NCBI GenBank assembly: GCA_019056805.1
Contig: DXJG01000009.1
Coordinates: 126,015 to 190,014 of the forward strand
Reading direction: 5' to 3'
Origin: Candidatus Baldrarchaeota archaeon
Lineage (GTDB): Archaea > Asgardarchaeota > Baldrarchaeia > Baldrarchaeales > DXJG01
Length of the DNA: 64,000 bases
Both the position numbers and the translations under genes were made by a program. This document shows positions 40,751 through 49,792 of the stretch, piece by piece. The stretch's first letter is position 1. Every line of letters begins with the position of its first letter. The notes below the pieces were generated by a model. The model ran no database searches and was not told the DNA's origin. It was given only the letters and a program-made list of their open reading frames with translations.

Positions 40751-41800
40751 TCAAGCTATTTTTATCTTTAATTTTAGCGGTTTAGCAAGTCTTTCATCAA
40801 CTATAAATATTGCATCTCCTGTTTTCAATCCTAAATCCGAAATTCTCAAATTTTTATCCGAAATTATTTTTCCCTTTATTATAATTTCTGGATTGGCAAG
40901 TCCATATGTAATTATTAACCTGTTTTTAAGCTGGTTTAATGTTTCTTGTTGCTCTAACGTATAGTCGACTCCCTCTATTCTATATTTATCGCTACAAACC
41001 ACACATTCGGGATTTCTTTCCAATTTTATCTTTGTAAGTGATTGCGAAACACCGTCATAAAAAACATAGTTCTCCAATATATTAGGTATTCCTAAGAGTA
41101 TCTTAAGTACTTCTTGAGTTTGTATTCCCCCAATAACAGTAGCTATAGATGCTACAGTTGGAATCTTTTCTTCTTCAACCTTAACTTTTCTTCTTACTCT
41201 ACCCGGCGGTGTACACATTTTTTGAAGCTTTTCTGGTGGTATCAATGGTTGACATTCAAGACAAGCTGTCTTGAACGGTATAACTACTTGAACATTACCA
41301 TACCAACCATAAAAACCTCCATGAACCAAAGGCTTGGACAAGCTTACACACATAGAATTCAACCATCTTCTAACTTCAAAACTATCCAAACCGTCAACAA
41401 TAACATTACATTTTTCAAAATAAGATGTGTCTACTTTCCTTATATCCTTATTTAATGCAACTATTTTTATTTCAGAATTTACCTCCTGAAGCCTTTTCTT
41501 TGCAATCTTCACTTTTGGTTTATTAAGATCATCTTCCCTATATAATAACTGTTTACTTAAATTTGATAACTCTACTGTATCAAAATCAACAAGTATAAGT
41601 TTTCCAACCCCCATCATAGCAAGATTTAAAGCTACAACTGAACCTAAAGCTCCAACCCCAGCTATCAGCACACAGGAATCTTGGAGCTTCTTTTGATCCC
41701 ATTCTTTTAAAAGCAACTGTCTATTATATCTCTCCTTATCTGAACCTATTTTCTTCAATTTTATCCTCCTAACTACCCATATTTCCCTAATTTTTCCCAA
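40751..41800 (-). CDS. E1-like ubiquitin-activating enzyme
   Basis: RYNRQLLLKEW, AGVGALGSVVALNLAMMGVGKLILVDFDTVELSNLSKQLLY, KMCTPPGRV candidate Cys, CLEC/CVVC zinc pairs, C-terminal ubiquitin-fold-like region. Confidence 0.92.
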   Translation of the reverse strand: MGKIREIWVVRRIKLKKIGSDKERYNRQLLLKEWDQKKLQDSCVLIAGVGALGSVVALNLAMMGVGKLILVDFDTVELSNLSKQLLYREDDLNKPKVKIAKKRLQEVNSEIKIVALNKDIRKVDTSYFEKCNVIVDGLDSFEVRRWLNSMCVSLSKPLVHGGFYGWYGNVQVVIPFKTACLECQPLIPPEKLQKMCTPPGRVRRKVKVEEEKIPTVASIATVIGGIQTQEVLKILLGIPNILENYVFYDGVSQSLTKIKLERNPECVVCSDKYRIEGVDYTLEQQETLNQLKNRLIITYGLANPEIIIKGKIISDKNLRISDLGLKTGDAIFIVDERLAKPLKLKIKIA

Positions 41801-42237
41801 GTAGCATATTTTCTGATCCAGTCTTTAACTTTCTTCTTAAATTTTTCAGGATTTTTCTTCATTTCACGAGCTGCATCACGATTAAGCGGATCATCTGGAT
41901 TAGGATAATTTAACAAGTTTCTTATTGTTTCCACTACACCTGTAAGTGATATTGTTGGTGTCCAATCTTTCCCTAATATTCCGACACATACACGCCCCCC
42001 ATAAATGTTAGGATGCCAAATTGGGGTAAGAAACTTGACTTTTGGCGGATCAAATGGAAATGTTCTCGGTATCTCTATTTCGATTTCAAAAACTCCTCCA
42101 TCATAAACACCCGTACCTAAAATATATCCTCTCCACTTTCTCAAGTCGCCTTTTATGGGTTTAAACGTAGGTTCTTCTTCTCTAAGTAACTTTGCTTCGT
42201 AAGCTAATCGAGCCCAAAATTCTTCTTCATTTAGCAT
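41773..42237 (-). CDS. E2-like ubiquitin-conjugating enzyme
   Basis: IEIPRTFPFDPPKVKFLTPIWHPNIYGGRVCVGILGKDWTP: HPN and catalytic Cys in canonical spacing. Confidence 0.95.
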   Translation of the reverse strand: MLNEEEFWARLAYEAKLLREEEPTFKPIKGDLRKWRGYILGTGVYDGGVFEIEIEIPRTFPFDPPKVKFLTPIWHPNIYGGRVCVGILGKDWTPTISLTGVVETIRNLLNYPNPDDPLNRDAAREMKKNPEKFKKKVKDWIRKYATWEKLGKYG

Positions 42238-42269
42238 TGCACTTCACTTCAAAATTGTAGAAAATTTAG

Positions 42270-42503
42270 TTAACCGCCAGTTGTACGAACTATTAAAAAT
42301 ACTTTGTCGTACTCACCGACACCTACTTCTTCTAAAGTTTGACTATCTTCAAGTTGTTTTCCCCTAAATACTAGAAGAACTGTTGATTCAGGTATTTTTT
42401 TATTTTGAGCTATTTGTTTCCTTAAATCTCTTACAGTCGTTTTCGGCGGCACATCAACATCTATTACATCTCCACCTATTGCTGAGACTATTTTTATTTT
42501 CAA
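42270..42503 (-). CDS. ubiquitin-like modifier with terminal GG
   Basis: MKIKIVSAIGGDVIDVDVPPKTTVRDLRKQIAQNKKIPESTVLLVFRGKQLEDSQTLEEVGVGEYDKVFLIVRTTGG*. Confidence 0.95.
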   Translation of the reverse strand: MKIKIVSAIGGDVIDVDVPPKTTVRDLRKQIAQNKKIPESTVLLVFRGKQLEDSQTLEEVGVGEYDKVFLIVRTTGG

Positions 42504-42760
42504 GAGGGTCCCTCCAAACTTGCTAATAATTTATTTTCTTTAAGAGGACGTCTACAATGCGGACATATACCCTTAACATGAAGCCATTCCAACATGTGTT
42601 CCCTATGAGCTGGATAATAACAATAGGGGCAAAAAACTACATCATCTTTGTCCTTGATCTCTAAAGCACAAATCATACATCTCTGGGGCTTTGTCCAGTC
42701 CCATTCACCTACTATCTTTACATTTGAAATTAAAAACCTCGTACAATTTGTTTTGTTCAT
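42500..42760 (-). CDS. small RING-finger protein, candidate E3
   Basis: CMIC-CPYC-AHREH-CPHC Cys/His pattern in 86 aa; overlaps ubiquitin start. Confidence 0.88.
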   Translation of the reverse strand: MNKTNCTRFLISNVKIVGEWDWTKPQRCMICALEIKDKDDVVFCPYCYYPAHREHMLEWLHVKGICPHCRRPLKENKLLASLEGPS

Positions 42761-42908
42761 TTTAGCGTCTCTCTACATAAACTCATTTGTTGTAATATTT
42801 ATTGAACATTTAGTTTTTAACATTGCGCATTAATATATTCATTACTGCGAACTTTACAATAACATCAATACCTAAATTAAGTTCAAGCGTATACGTAATA
42901 AATGATAG

Positions 42909-43349
42909 GTGAGTAATTTGCAAGAAAAAACTAGAAGAACTTCGCCGAATAAAAAAACAATCAATCTTGAAGTTGAGGCCATAAAAACTCCAGCAGGCCT
43001 CGTACCCACTGTAAAAAGTGTGGAGAATATCGTCACTGGTCTTAACGTAATCAGTGAAGACATAGCCGATGTTCGCGACACGTTGCTCGAAAGAGTGTTA
43101 AATGTTGAAAAAGATGTTATTAGCATTAGAAAACTACTTGCAGAACAAATCGTAGCGTTAGAAGCAACAAAAGAAACAATAAAAACATTATCTTCGAAAG
43201 TTACTGATGTAATTGAACAGTTTACCGAAAAATGGCGAGAGATGGAAGAAACCATAATGAGCATAGATGTAACCCTCAGAGAGATTCAAGAAAGATTAGA
43301 AGAAATAACTATTAAAATGGAGGAAGAAGAAAAAACCATAGAATATTAA
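42909..43349 (+). CDS. coiled-coil protein of unknown function in ESCRT operon
   Basis: 146 aa, strong heptad-like pattern, first gene of + strand ESCRT operon. Confidence 0.75.
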   Translation: MSNLQEKTRRTSPNKKTINLEVEAIKTPAGLVPTVKSVENIVTGLNVISEDIADVRDTLLERVLNVEKDVISIRKLLAEQIVALEATKETIKTLSSKVTDVIEQFTEKWREMEETIMSIDVTLREIQERLEEITIKMEEEEKTIEY

Positions 43350-43472
43350 TCACAGCAATTTAAAATATTTATTAGTATTTTGTTCTAAAAATTTATGAGG
43401 CAAATACTTGATTAAGTTAATTAACCTCTTGAAACCATAAAATTAGTTTACCTCTCAGAGGAGTGAAACAAA

Positions 43473-44204
43473 TTGGATGTTAACTTTGACTATGTACTAG
43501 CTCGTGAAGCTCAATTAATGTTTAAAAGAGCTCCCGGATTTGAACCTATTAACGGAGACTTAAAGCGATGGAAAGGCAAAGTTCGAGGGGGAGACAACAA
43601 CTGGATTGAAGTTGAAATAGTAATTCCAGAAACTTTTCCAAATGAACCTCCAATAGTTAAGGTTTTAACTCCAGTAGAACATTCATACGTTGATTCTTCA
43701 ACTGGTCGAGTAAACCTACGTATTCTATCAGAATGGCGCCCAGAATACCACGTGTATCAAGTCGTAAATTCTTTAAAAGGCCTCTTCGTCAGAATACCTC
43801 CGAAAATAGTTAAAACTGCACCTCCCGTTACTCCACCTAGCGAAGATGTTGAACTATTAAGACAACGAATCCGACATTTAGAAGATCAAGTTAGACAACT
43901 ACAGAGAATGCTACATGAAAAAGATGAAGAAATAGCACGTCTCCGAGGACTCATAGCCGTTCACAATGTTCCTGAAAAAGAAACAGAAGTTAAAACCATA
44001 CTTCTCCCAAGCGACGAAAAAGAACGTAAAACTCTTGAACTAGAAAGCGAAAAAATAGCTGTCGAAGATCTAATAAAGAGTTTAAATGAGAAATTTGAAT
44101 CCGGCGACATACAACCTTCAGATTACTATAAACTATACAAAAGATACAGAAAAGAACTCTATCTAATCAATAAGAAACTCGAGGAACTCCGCAAGGGGGA
44201 ATAA
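43473..44204 (+). CDS. vps23: ESCRT-I Vps23/TSG101-like: UEV domain + coiled coil + steadiness-box-like C terminus
   Basis: UBC fold like the neighbouring E2 but GRVNLRIL replaces GRVCVGIL; PTAP-independent Pro linker; coiled coil; EDLIKSLNEKFESGDIQPSDYYKLYKRYRKELYLINKKLEEL. Confidence 0.88.
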   Translation: MDVNFDYVLAREAQLMFKRAPGFEPINGDLKRWKGKVRGGDNNWIEVEIVIPETFPNEPPIVKVLTPVEHSYVDSSTGRVNLRILSEWRPEYHVYQVVNSLKGLFVRIPPKIVKTAPPVTPPSEDVELLRQRIRHLEDQVRQLQRMLHEKDEEIARLRGLIAVHNVPEKETEVKTILLPSDEKERKTLELESEKIAVEDLIKSLNEKFESGDIQPSDYYKLYKRYRKELYLINKKLEELRKGE

Positions 44205-44205
44205 A

Positions 44206-44814
44206 ATGAGAAAAGAAGACAAAGCCATCGATGTCGAAGCAAACTTTTACGCTTGCATCGCTACCCTAGATTCACTAGTAAGGTTTTTTGAAGAAGGAAA
44301 AATAGATCCAGCTATATACAAAAGACAACTACAATCCCTCTTTCGTGACATATTCAAATTTCAAAACATGCTACGAGAAAAAGGTATAGATGTACAATCA
44401 TTCATAGAAAGAGAACGTTTAAAGGAACAGTTTCCCCTAGCAATCCAAAGATTAGAAGCCCCACCTCTAGAAGGAAAAGGACCCACCGAGATTCTTGAAT
44501 CACCCATTGCTGTTGCTTTTAAAGCAGCTGAAATAGTTGCAGATCTAATAACTATTATCGATGCTGCTAAACTTGAAACAATAGCAAATGCAAAAATGTT
44601 AGTCCCATTACTTGAAGACGCATTAATACTCTTAGAAGCTTTTCCTGGTCTTGATAAGGACTACTGGGTTTTGAAAAGCATGAGAAAATGGAGGGACTAC
44701 CTCAGCAATCTTCCTCCTGACAAAGTATTACCACCGGATGAAGTAAAGAAGCTTGAATTTGAAGCTGTAAGATGGCTTAATGACTTTAGAGGGAGATTAA
44801 AAACTTTAAAATAA
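44206..44814 (+). CDS. vps28: ESCRT-I Vps28-like protein
   Basis: N-terminal headpiece-like LDSLVRFFEEGKIDPAIYKRQLQSLF; C-terminal helical bundle with conserved W-YL...KKLEFEAVRWLN. Confidence 0.82.
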   Translation: MRKEDKAIDVEANFYACIATLDSLVRFFEEGKIDPAIYKRQLQSLFRDIFKFQNMLREKGIDVQSFIERERLKEQFPLAIQRLEAPPLEGKGPTEILESPIAVAFKAAEIVADLITIIDAAKLETIANAKMLVPLLEDALILLEAFPGLDKDYWVLKSMRKWRDYLSNLPPDKVLPPDEVKKLEFEAVRWLNDFRGRLKTLK

Positions 44815-44824
44815 GGGATTATGA

Positions 44825-45112
44825 ATGAATGTTGCCGTAGAATTGACAGAACGATTAATCAAACTCATAGATATGTTAGAACTCCGGTTAAACATAGAAT
44901 ATGTTTTAGAAGAATTGGATATGGTTTTATATTTTTCCAAAGCCTTTTTAGGCCTAAACCACAAAGTTACTAAAGAGGCAGAAGAATGGTATAATTTCCT
45001 CTGGGAAAAATACAATAAAAACCCAGGAGCAGTCATTAGTGAAGAGGATTCGAAAAAACTTGTTATGAAAGCTAAAGTTTGGTTTAATATTGTGAAAAGA
45101 ACCTTATGTTAG
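44825..45112 (+). CDS. stand-alone Vps28 C-terminal-domain-like small protein
   Basis: EEWYNFLW...PGAVISEEDSKKLVMKAKVWFNIVKRTL parallels RKWRDYLSNLPPDKVLPPDEVKKLEFEAVRWLNDFRGRL of the upstream gene. Confidence 0.65.
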   Translation: MNVAVELTERLIKLIDMLELRLNIEYVLEELDMVLYFSKAFLGLNHKVTKEAEEWYNFLWEKYNKNPGAVISEEDSKKLVMKAKVWFNIVKRTLC

Positions 45113-45862
45113 GTGAATAATTTGGGATTACATGAAATAGAAAAGCAAGTTAAAATGAAATCCGCTTTCCAAAGAAAAAGAGTAGAATTAATGATGGAAG
45201 AATTAAAAGGGATGTTAAATACAGTAAAAGAACTGAGGGAAAAAGTAGAAGAATTCGAAAAAGAATATGAAGACCTAATAATGGAATTACCTGAATATCA
45301 AAGAAAGCTAGATGCAATTAAAGCTGAAGTTGGGCTCCCTACAACAGAAGAATTTGTAATTAAAAAGAAAAAACCAGGACTACTTGAAAAAATCACAGGT
45401 AAAGGAAAATTCTACGAAGAACTGTCAATGAAAATCTTAGATATTGCTACAAAAGCAGCAAAAGAAACCGGAGGCATCATATCTCTTGCTGATTTAATTC
45501 TAAGGGTTAATAAAATTATTCGTGATATTTCAATTTCTCCAATGGATGTTGTAAAAGCTCTTAAAAAACTTGAAGAGGCCGGGTTAATCTCTGGAGTTAG
45601 AAAACTTAAAAGTGGGGTAAAAATCGTAGAAGTTTATCCCGTGGAACTAACCAAAGATCAAAATGAAATTTTAAGTCTTGCATCTAAAAAGGGCTGGATT
45701 ACCTTAGAGAACGTTATGGTTGAAACAAAATGGAGTAGAGAAAGAGCAATGAGAGCATTAAAAAGCCTCGAAGAAGCAGGGATAGCTATTTACGATCCAA
45801 GTTATACAAAAGGATCTAGATGGTACTTCCCTGGGTTCGTTGGAGAGAAAAAGACAAAATAA
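45113..45862 (+). CDS. vps22: ESCRT-II Vps22/EAP30-like winged-helix protein
   Basis: N-terminal helices then tandem winged-helix region (DVVKALKKLEEAGLISGVRKLKSG...; RAMRALKSLEEAGIAIYD...GSRWYFPGF). Confidence 0.85.
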   Translation: MNNLGLHEIEKQVKMKSAFQRKRVELMMEELKGMLNTVKELREKVEEFEKEYEDLIMELPEYQRKLDAIKAEVGLPTTEEFVIKKKKPGLLEKITGKGKFYEELSMKILDIATKAAKETGGIISLADLILRVNKIIRDISISPMDVVKALKKLEEAGLISGVRKLKSGVKIVEVYPVELTKDQNEILSLASKKGWITLENVMVETKWSRERAMRALKSLEEAGIAIYDPSYTKGSRWYFPGFVGEKKTK

Positions 45863-45902
45863 ACTTACCCTATTTTATTTAATAAGAACTAAAAAGAGAA
45901 GA

Positions 45903-46298
45903 TTAGTCTGATTTATCTTCATTTTCCGATTTAAGTGCTTCGCTTAAAGTTTTTACTTCATTTTCTCCTCTTCTTTTAATCATTATTACAGGTTCTCTGC
46001 CCTCTATTCTTCTTTCCAACCGTTTAATATCTATTAAGTCAATTTTTGTCACTAATCTTCTACTTATGAAGAGATATATGATAACATCTTCTATTTTCTT
46101 CGCTACCTTCGGTTTATGCGCCCTTAGTTCCATAAAATATTTGTAAGCATCTGGCATTAATACAGCTTTAATTATCGCCATTTTTTGCTGTTCAACCTTT
46201 TTTTCTTGCTCTTCCTTCTTCTTTTCCTCTTCCATCTTTTTCATAAGTTCTAGCATTTTTTTCCTCATAATTCTTTGCAGCTCTGGATCCATGTTCAT
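45903..46298 (-). CDS. PDCD5-like DNA-binding protein
   Basis: DPELQRIMRKKMLELMKK...AVLMPDAYKYFMELRAHKPKVAKKIEDVIIYL. Confidence 0.78.
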   Translation of the reverse strand: MNMDPELQRIMRKKMLELMKKMEEEKKKEEQEKKVEQQKMAIIKAVLMPDAYKYFMELRAHKPKVAKKIEDVIIYLFISRRLVTKIDLIDIKRLERRIEGREPVIMIKRRGENEVKTLSEALKSENEDKSD

Positions 46299-46488
46299 AC
46301 CTCCACTAATACCATTTTCACCTTAATGGAGTTAACAAATAATCATCATGTTACTTATATTGCTAGTTGCGAAGTATGCCAAAGTAAAGCTAAAGCCGTA
46401 GTATCTATTTTCAGAATGTATTAAAAACTTACTCTGGAGAAGTATTGTGCGATAGAATTTAAATCTGTTTAAATATCCTATACATAGG

Positions 46489-47787
46489 ATGGTTCAAATG
46501 TCTTTAGAAAGATTGTTTACCAAAGAGTTTGAAAATACTATTAGAAGAGTCTTAAAAGAGATCAAAGAAAAACATGAAACGTTAGCAGAAGTAAGGCTTA
46601 AAAAAGATATTAAAATTATTGAAGATAAACTTTTGACAAGCTTTAAACCTTTTCCAAAAGATGTGGTTTTTGATGAAGATTTTCTTGTAGGAGCGATTGA
46701 TGGTAGCGGAGTTTCCCCACTACTAAGATACGATGATATCATGATACATTTAGTTACAGCTTATCTCTCTGTTCATACTACTGGAACAAAAATAAACTCC
46801 CCAATGAAAAAAGTTGAAGTTACAGGTTATCCACCCATACCCGATGGCGGTAGACTAATCGAAGCATTCTGGTTCTCCATGGACGAAGGTCAAATGTGGA
46901 ATTACCTAGAGAAATTTATTAATCGTACCTATATGATAGACAACCTAGATACGCTGCTCTATCCCTATTTTTCCGACATATCTGGGCGCAAAATCGAAAG
47001 CATCAATGACATCATTGAACTATTAGGCCCTAGATACAGAAACATTACCGGGATCAAAGATCTCATAATTTTGCCTCCTGCAACATCCATAAGAATAATA
47101 CACGACCTCCTTAGGGAGATAACCGAACTCTCTCTAGCAAAAAGAGTTTTAAAATCAAGTTTGTCGATCAAATATTTACTCTTAGACACTACAATGACCC
47201 TTCTCATACCTAAAGGCATAGTTCATCCAAATCTTATTACAGATTACATGCTTAGAGATGTCGTATATGAAGCTAGGAAAAAGAACACCATTGTTATAGC
47301 AATAGCAAAATCCCACACAATTCCATGCACTAACGCCATAGCTAAAATAGCAGAACAAAAATTCGGAAAAAATGCTCACTGGTTCTGTAGACTACCCGGA
47401 GATGAGGATCCAGAAGGGAAGCTAAAAATCTTAGAGGGAAGAAGATACATCCCACCCCGAGGAGCTGTCACCTACATATTTCGCTTCTCATATACAATGC
47501 CTGTCTTCAGACTAGATCTAGATCGTAAGTGGTGGGAGAAAAACGTCTATAGTGACGATTTAAAAGAAATGAAAGAAAACGAAATAACGCTATTTAGAGA
47601 ACTAGATTTCATGAGCCATGATGCACGATGGTACGGATACCCAATGCCTCTTTCCTACGCTCACGACGGATGCACCATCAAAGACGTCGAAGGAATGCTT
47701 TTAATAGAACAAGCCATCAGCATCGCTAAAGAAGAAGGATTTGAAGAAGAGAAGCTAATTACACCAAGAAAACTAATCGGAATATAG
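46489..47787 (+). CDS. nurA: NurA-domain 5'-3' nuclease
   Basis: VGAIDGSGVSPLLRYDD start motif; upstream of herA-mre11-rad50. Confidence 0.75.
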   Translation: MVQMSLERLFTKEFENTIRRVLKEIKEKHETLAEVRLKKDIKIIEDKLLTSFKPFPKDVVFDEDFLVGAIDGSGVSPLLRYDDIMIHLVTAYLSVHTTGTKINSPMKKVEVTGYPPIPDGGRLIEAFWFSMDEGQMWNYLEKFINRTYMIDNLDTLLYPYFSDISGRKIESINDIIELLGPRYRNITGIKDLIILPPATSIRIIHDLLREITELSLAKRVLKSSLSIKYLLLDTTMTLLIPKGIVHPNLITDYMLRDVVYEARKKNTIVIAIAKSHTIPCTNAIAKIAEQKFGKNAHWFCRLPGDEDPEGKLKILEGRRYIPPRGAVTYIFRFSYTMPVFRLDLDRKWWEKNVYSDDLKEMKENEITLFRELDFMSHDARWYGYPMPLSYAHDGCTIKDVEGMLLIEQAISIAKEEGFEEEKLITPRKLIGI

Positions 47788-48018
47788 ATTACATCCTAAA
47801 CTAGACGGATAAGCTGAAATATAATAAATCAAAATTCGCAAAATTATTTCTCGATATATTTTTCTTCTTCTTTTCAAGGAAGGATTGAAAACTTGAGTTC
47901 ATATGCATAAAGTAAATTATTAAGAGAAATGTATATTGAATAAATGATATAAGCGAATCTAATTTATTGTTATTAAGAGATCAGAAGGAAGCTGGACTAT
48001 AACTTTGGTGGGAAAATA

Positions 48019-49782
48019 ATGGAAGAACCAGAGAATCTTTTTGGTGAAGTGTTTGGTAGGCTTGCTGGGGGGACAACAGAGGAAATTCTTCTAATAGCTG
48101 AAAATAAAGATATTTGTGCTGGTGAACTTTTCTTAATTCCATCAAATCGCGGAGGAAAAGAACGAATTTTTCTTTTTAGGGCATTAGATGCAGAAAATAT
48201 AATGAGAAGAGTTTCGGATCTTTCTCGTCTTGCAGGAACTCTCCTTGTAGAGGGAGATGCTTATTTCGCCAATTTGGATAAAGAAAAACTTCTCGGCATC
48301 TTTGGTAAACTTTTAGGTTATGCTGAGAAAACTGGAAATAAGTGGATATTTAGATTACCAAGAAGATTACCAGAACATTTGGCTATAGTATATAGGCCAA
48401 TTCCTGGAATAACGGACAAAATACTTAGAGAAGTGCTGGATAGTCAAATTAGAGGAGAGCTTTATGTTGGTAATCTTCTAGCTGGAGAAAACGAGTTAAA
48501 TATTCCGGTTTATATTCCGTTAAATTTTTTACCAAGTCATTTAGGTATTTTCGGTACTACAGGAGCTGGAAAATCTAATTTAGTTGAAGTCTTGATCAAA
48601 AGTTGTATTGATGTTAACTTAGAAGCATATAAGAAAGGATTAACTAGCACGTATCGAGTCTCGATGGTAGCTATTGATCCTCATGACGAGTTTGCTTTAG
48701 GTGTAGATAAGCGAGGAATTCAAGACATAATCGACGCCATGGATGATGATGTTAGAAGAAATGTAATCGGCGATTTCTATTATTTAACTCCATATCTTGC
48801 AGCCGCAGCACGCAGAGTTAGACCCTATGCTAGAGCAATAAGAATATTGTGGAGTGAAATAACACCACATGATATTTTAAGCATCAGAGAAGTTACACCT
48901 CAACAAGCAGATTTCCTTATTGCAGCCTATAATAAATGGGGAGATAGATGGTTAAGCGAAATTTTCGAAATTGAAGAAGGCGAAGGAGCCCTAGGACATC
49001 CTAGTATAACTGTAAAAGCTGTTCAGAGAAGACTTAGATTTCTACAGAGATCACCCATATTTATTGAAACAGGAGAATCACTACTCGCAGAAATTATTGA
49101 AGCATTAGAATGCGGAAGAGTTCTAGTTGTTAATACAAGCTTATTAAGCGACTTAGAGCAATTTCTATTTACCACAGTTGTTACAAGAACGTTATTTGAT
49201 TTACGTAGAGCTATAAAATCTTCTACAAACTGGTCTGAGTTTGAAAGAAACGCATACGGAAGACTACCAAAAACATTTATGAATAAATTCAAAGACAAAG
49301 CGAAACGACTTTACATTAAAATGAGAGGAGAAGAAGGACAATTTCTAAAAGACATGAAGGAACTTCCAGTAGTTATGATCACGGTTGAAGAAGCACCCTC
49401 CATACTTAACCCTCAACTCATGAAAGGTGAATCTATATTTAAGGACATAGCTCGTCAAGGAAGAAAATTCCGCATAGGCCTCGTAGTAATTTCTCAACAA
49501 GTAACAGCCATTGACAACACTATCCTAAGCAATATGAATACCGAAATAAATCTCAAACTGGGAAATGAAGAGGAAATAAGAGCAGCCATAAAAAATGCTA
49601 GCATAAATATTAGCGGTTTTGAAAGAGAATTCAAGGTCATGGATAGAGGAGAGGCGATTCTAACCGCCAGTTATAGAGAAATGCCCATTCCTTTACGCAT
49701 ACCTAAGTTTGACGATCTTTTTGAAAAGGAAAAAGAAAAATATAAGTTGAAAGAGGGGATCATTGGAGATAGAGGTTTATAA
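48019..49782 (+). CDS. herA: HerA-like DNA helicase/translocase
   Basis: HLGIFGTTGAGKSNLVEVLIK Walker A; VMITVEEAPSIL; ARQGRKFRIGLVVISQQVTAID. Confidence 0.93.
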   Translation: MEEPENLFGEVFGRLAGGTTEEILLIAENKDICAGELFLIPSNRGGKERIFLFRALDAENIMRRVSDLSRLAGTLLVEGDAYFANLDKEKLLGIFGKLLGYAEKTGNKWIFRLPRRLPEHLAIVYRPIPGITDKILREVLDSQIRGELYVGNLLAGENELNIPVYIPLNFLPSHLGIFGTTGAGKSNLVEVLIKSCIDVNLEAYKKGLTSTYRVSMVAIDPHDEFALGVDKRGIQDIIDAMDDDVRRNVIGDFYYLTPYLAAAARRVRPYARAIRILWSEITPHDILSIREVTPQQADFLIAAYNKWGDRWLSEIFEIEEGEGALGHPSITVKAVQRRLRFLQRSPIFIETGESLLAEIIEALECGRVLVVNTSLLSDLEQFLFTTVVTRTLFDLRRAIKSSTNWSEFERNAYGRLPKTFMNKFKDKAKRLYIKMRGEEGQFLKDMKELPVVMITVEEAPSILNPQLMKGESIFKDIARQGRKFRIGLVVISQQVTAIDNTILSNMNTEINLKLGNEEEIRAAIKNASINISGFEREFKVMDRGEAILTASYREMPIPLRIPKFDDLFEKEKEKYKLKEGIIGDRGL

Positions 49783-49792
49783 TGGTGATTTT

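Noticed and set aside
42872-43264. 130-aa minus-strand ORF opposite the coiled-coil gene
   Set aside because: Low-complexity Ser/Thr/Phe shadow of a coiled-coil frame; the plus frame fits operon context.
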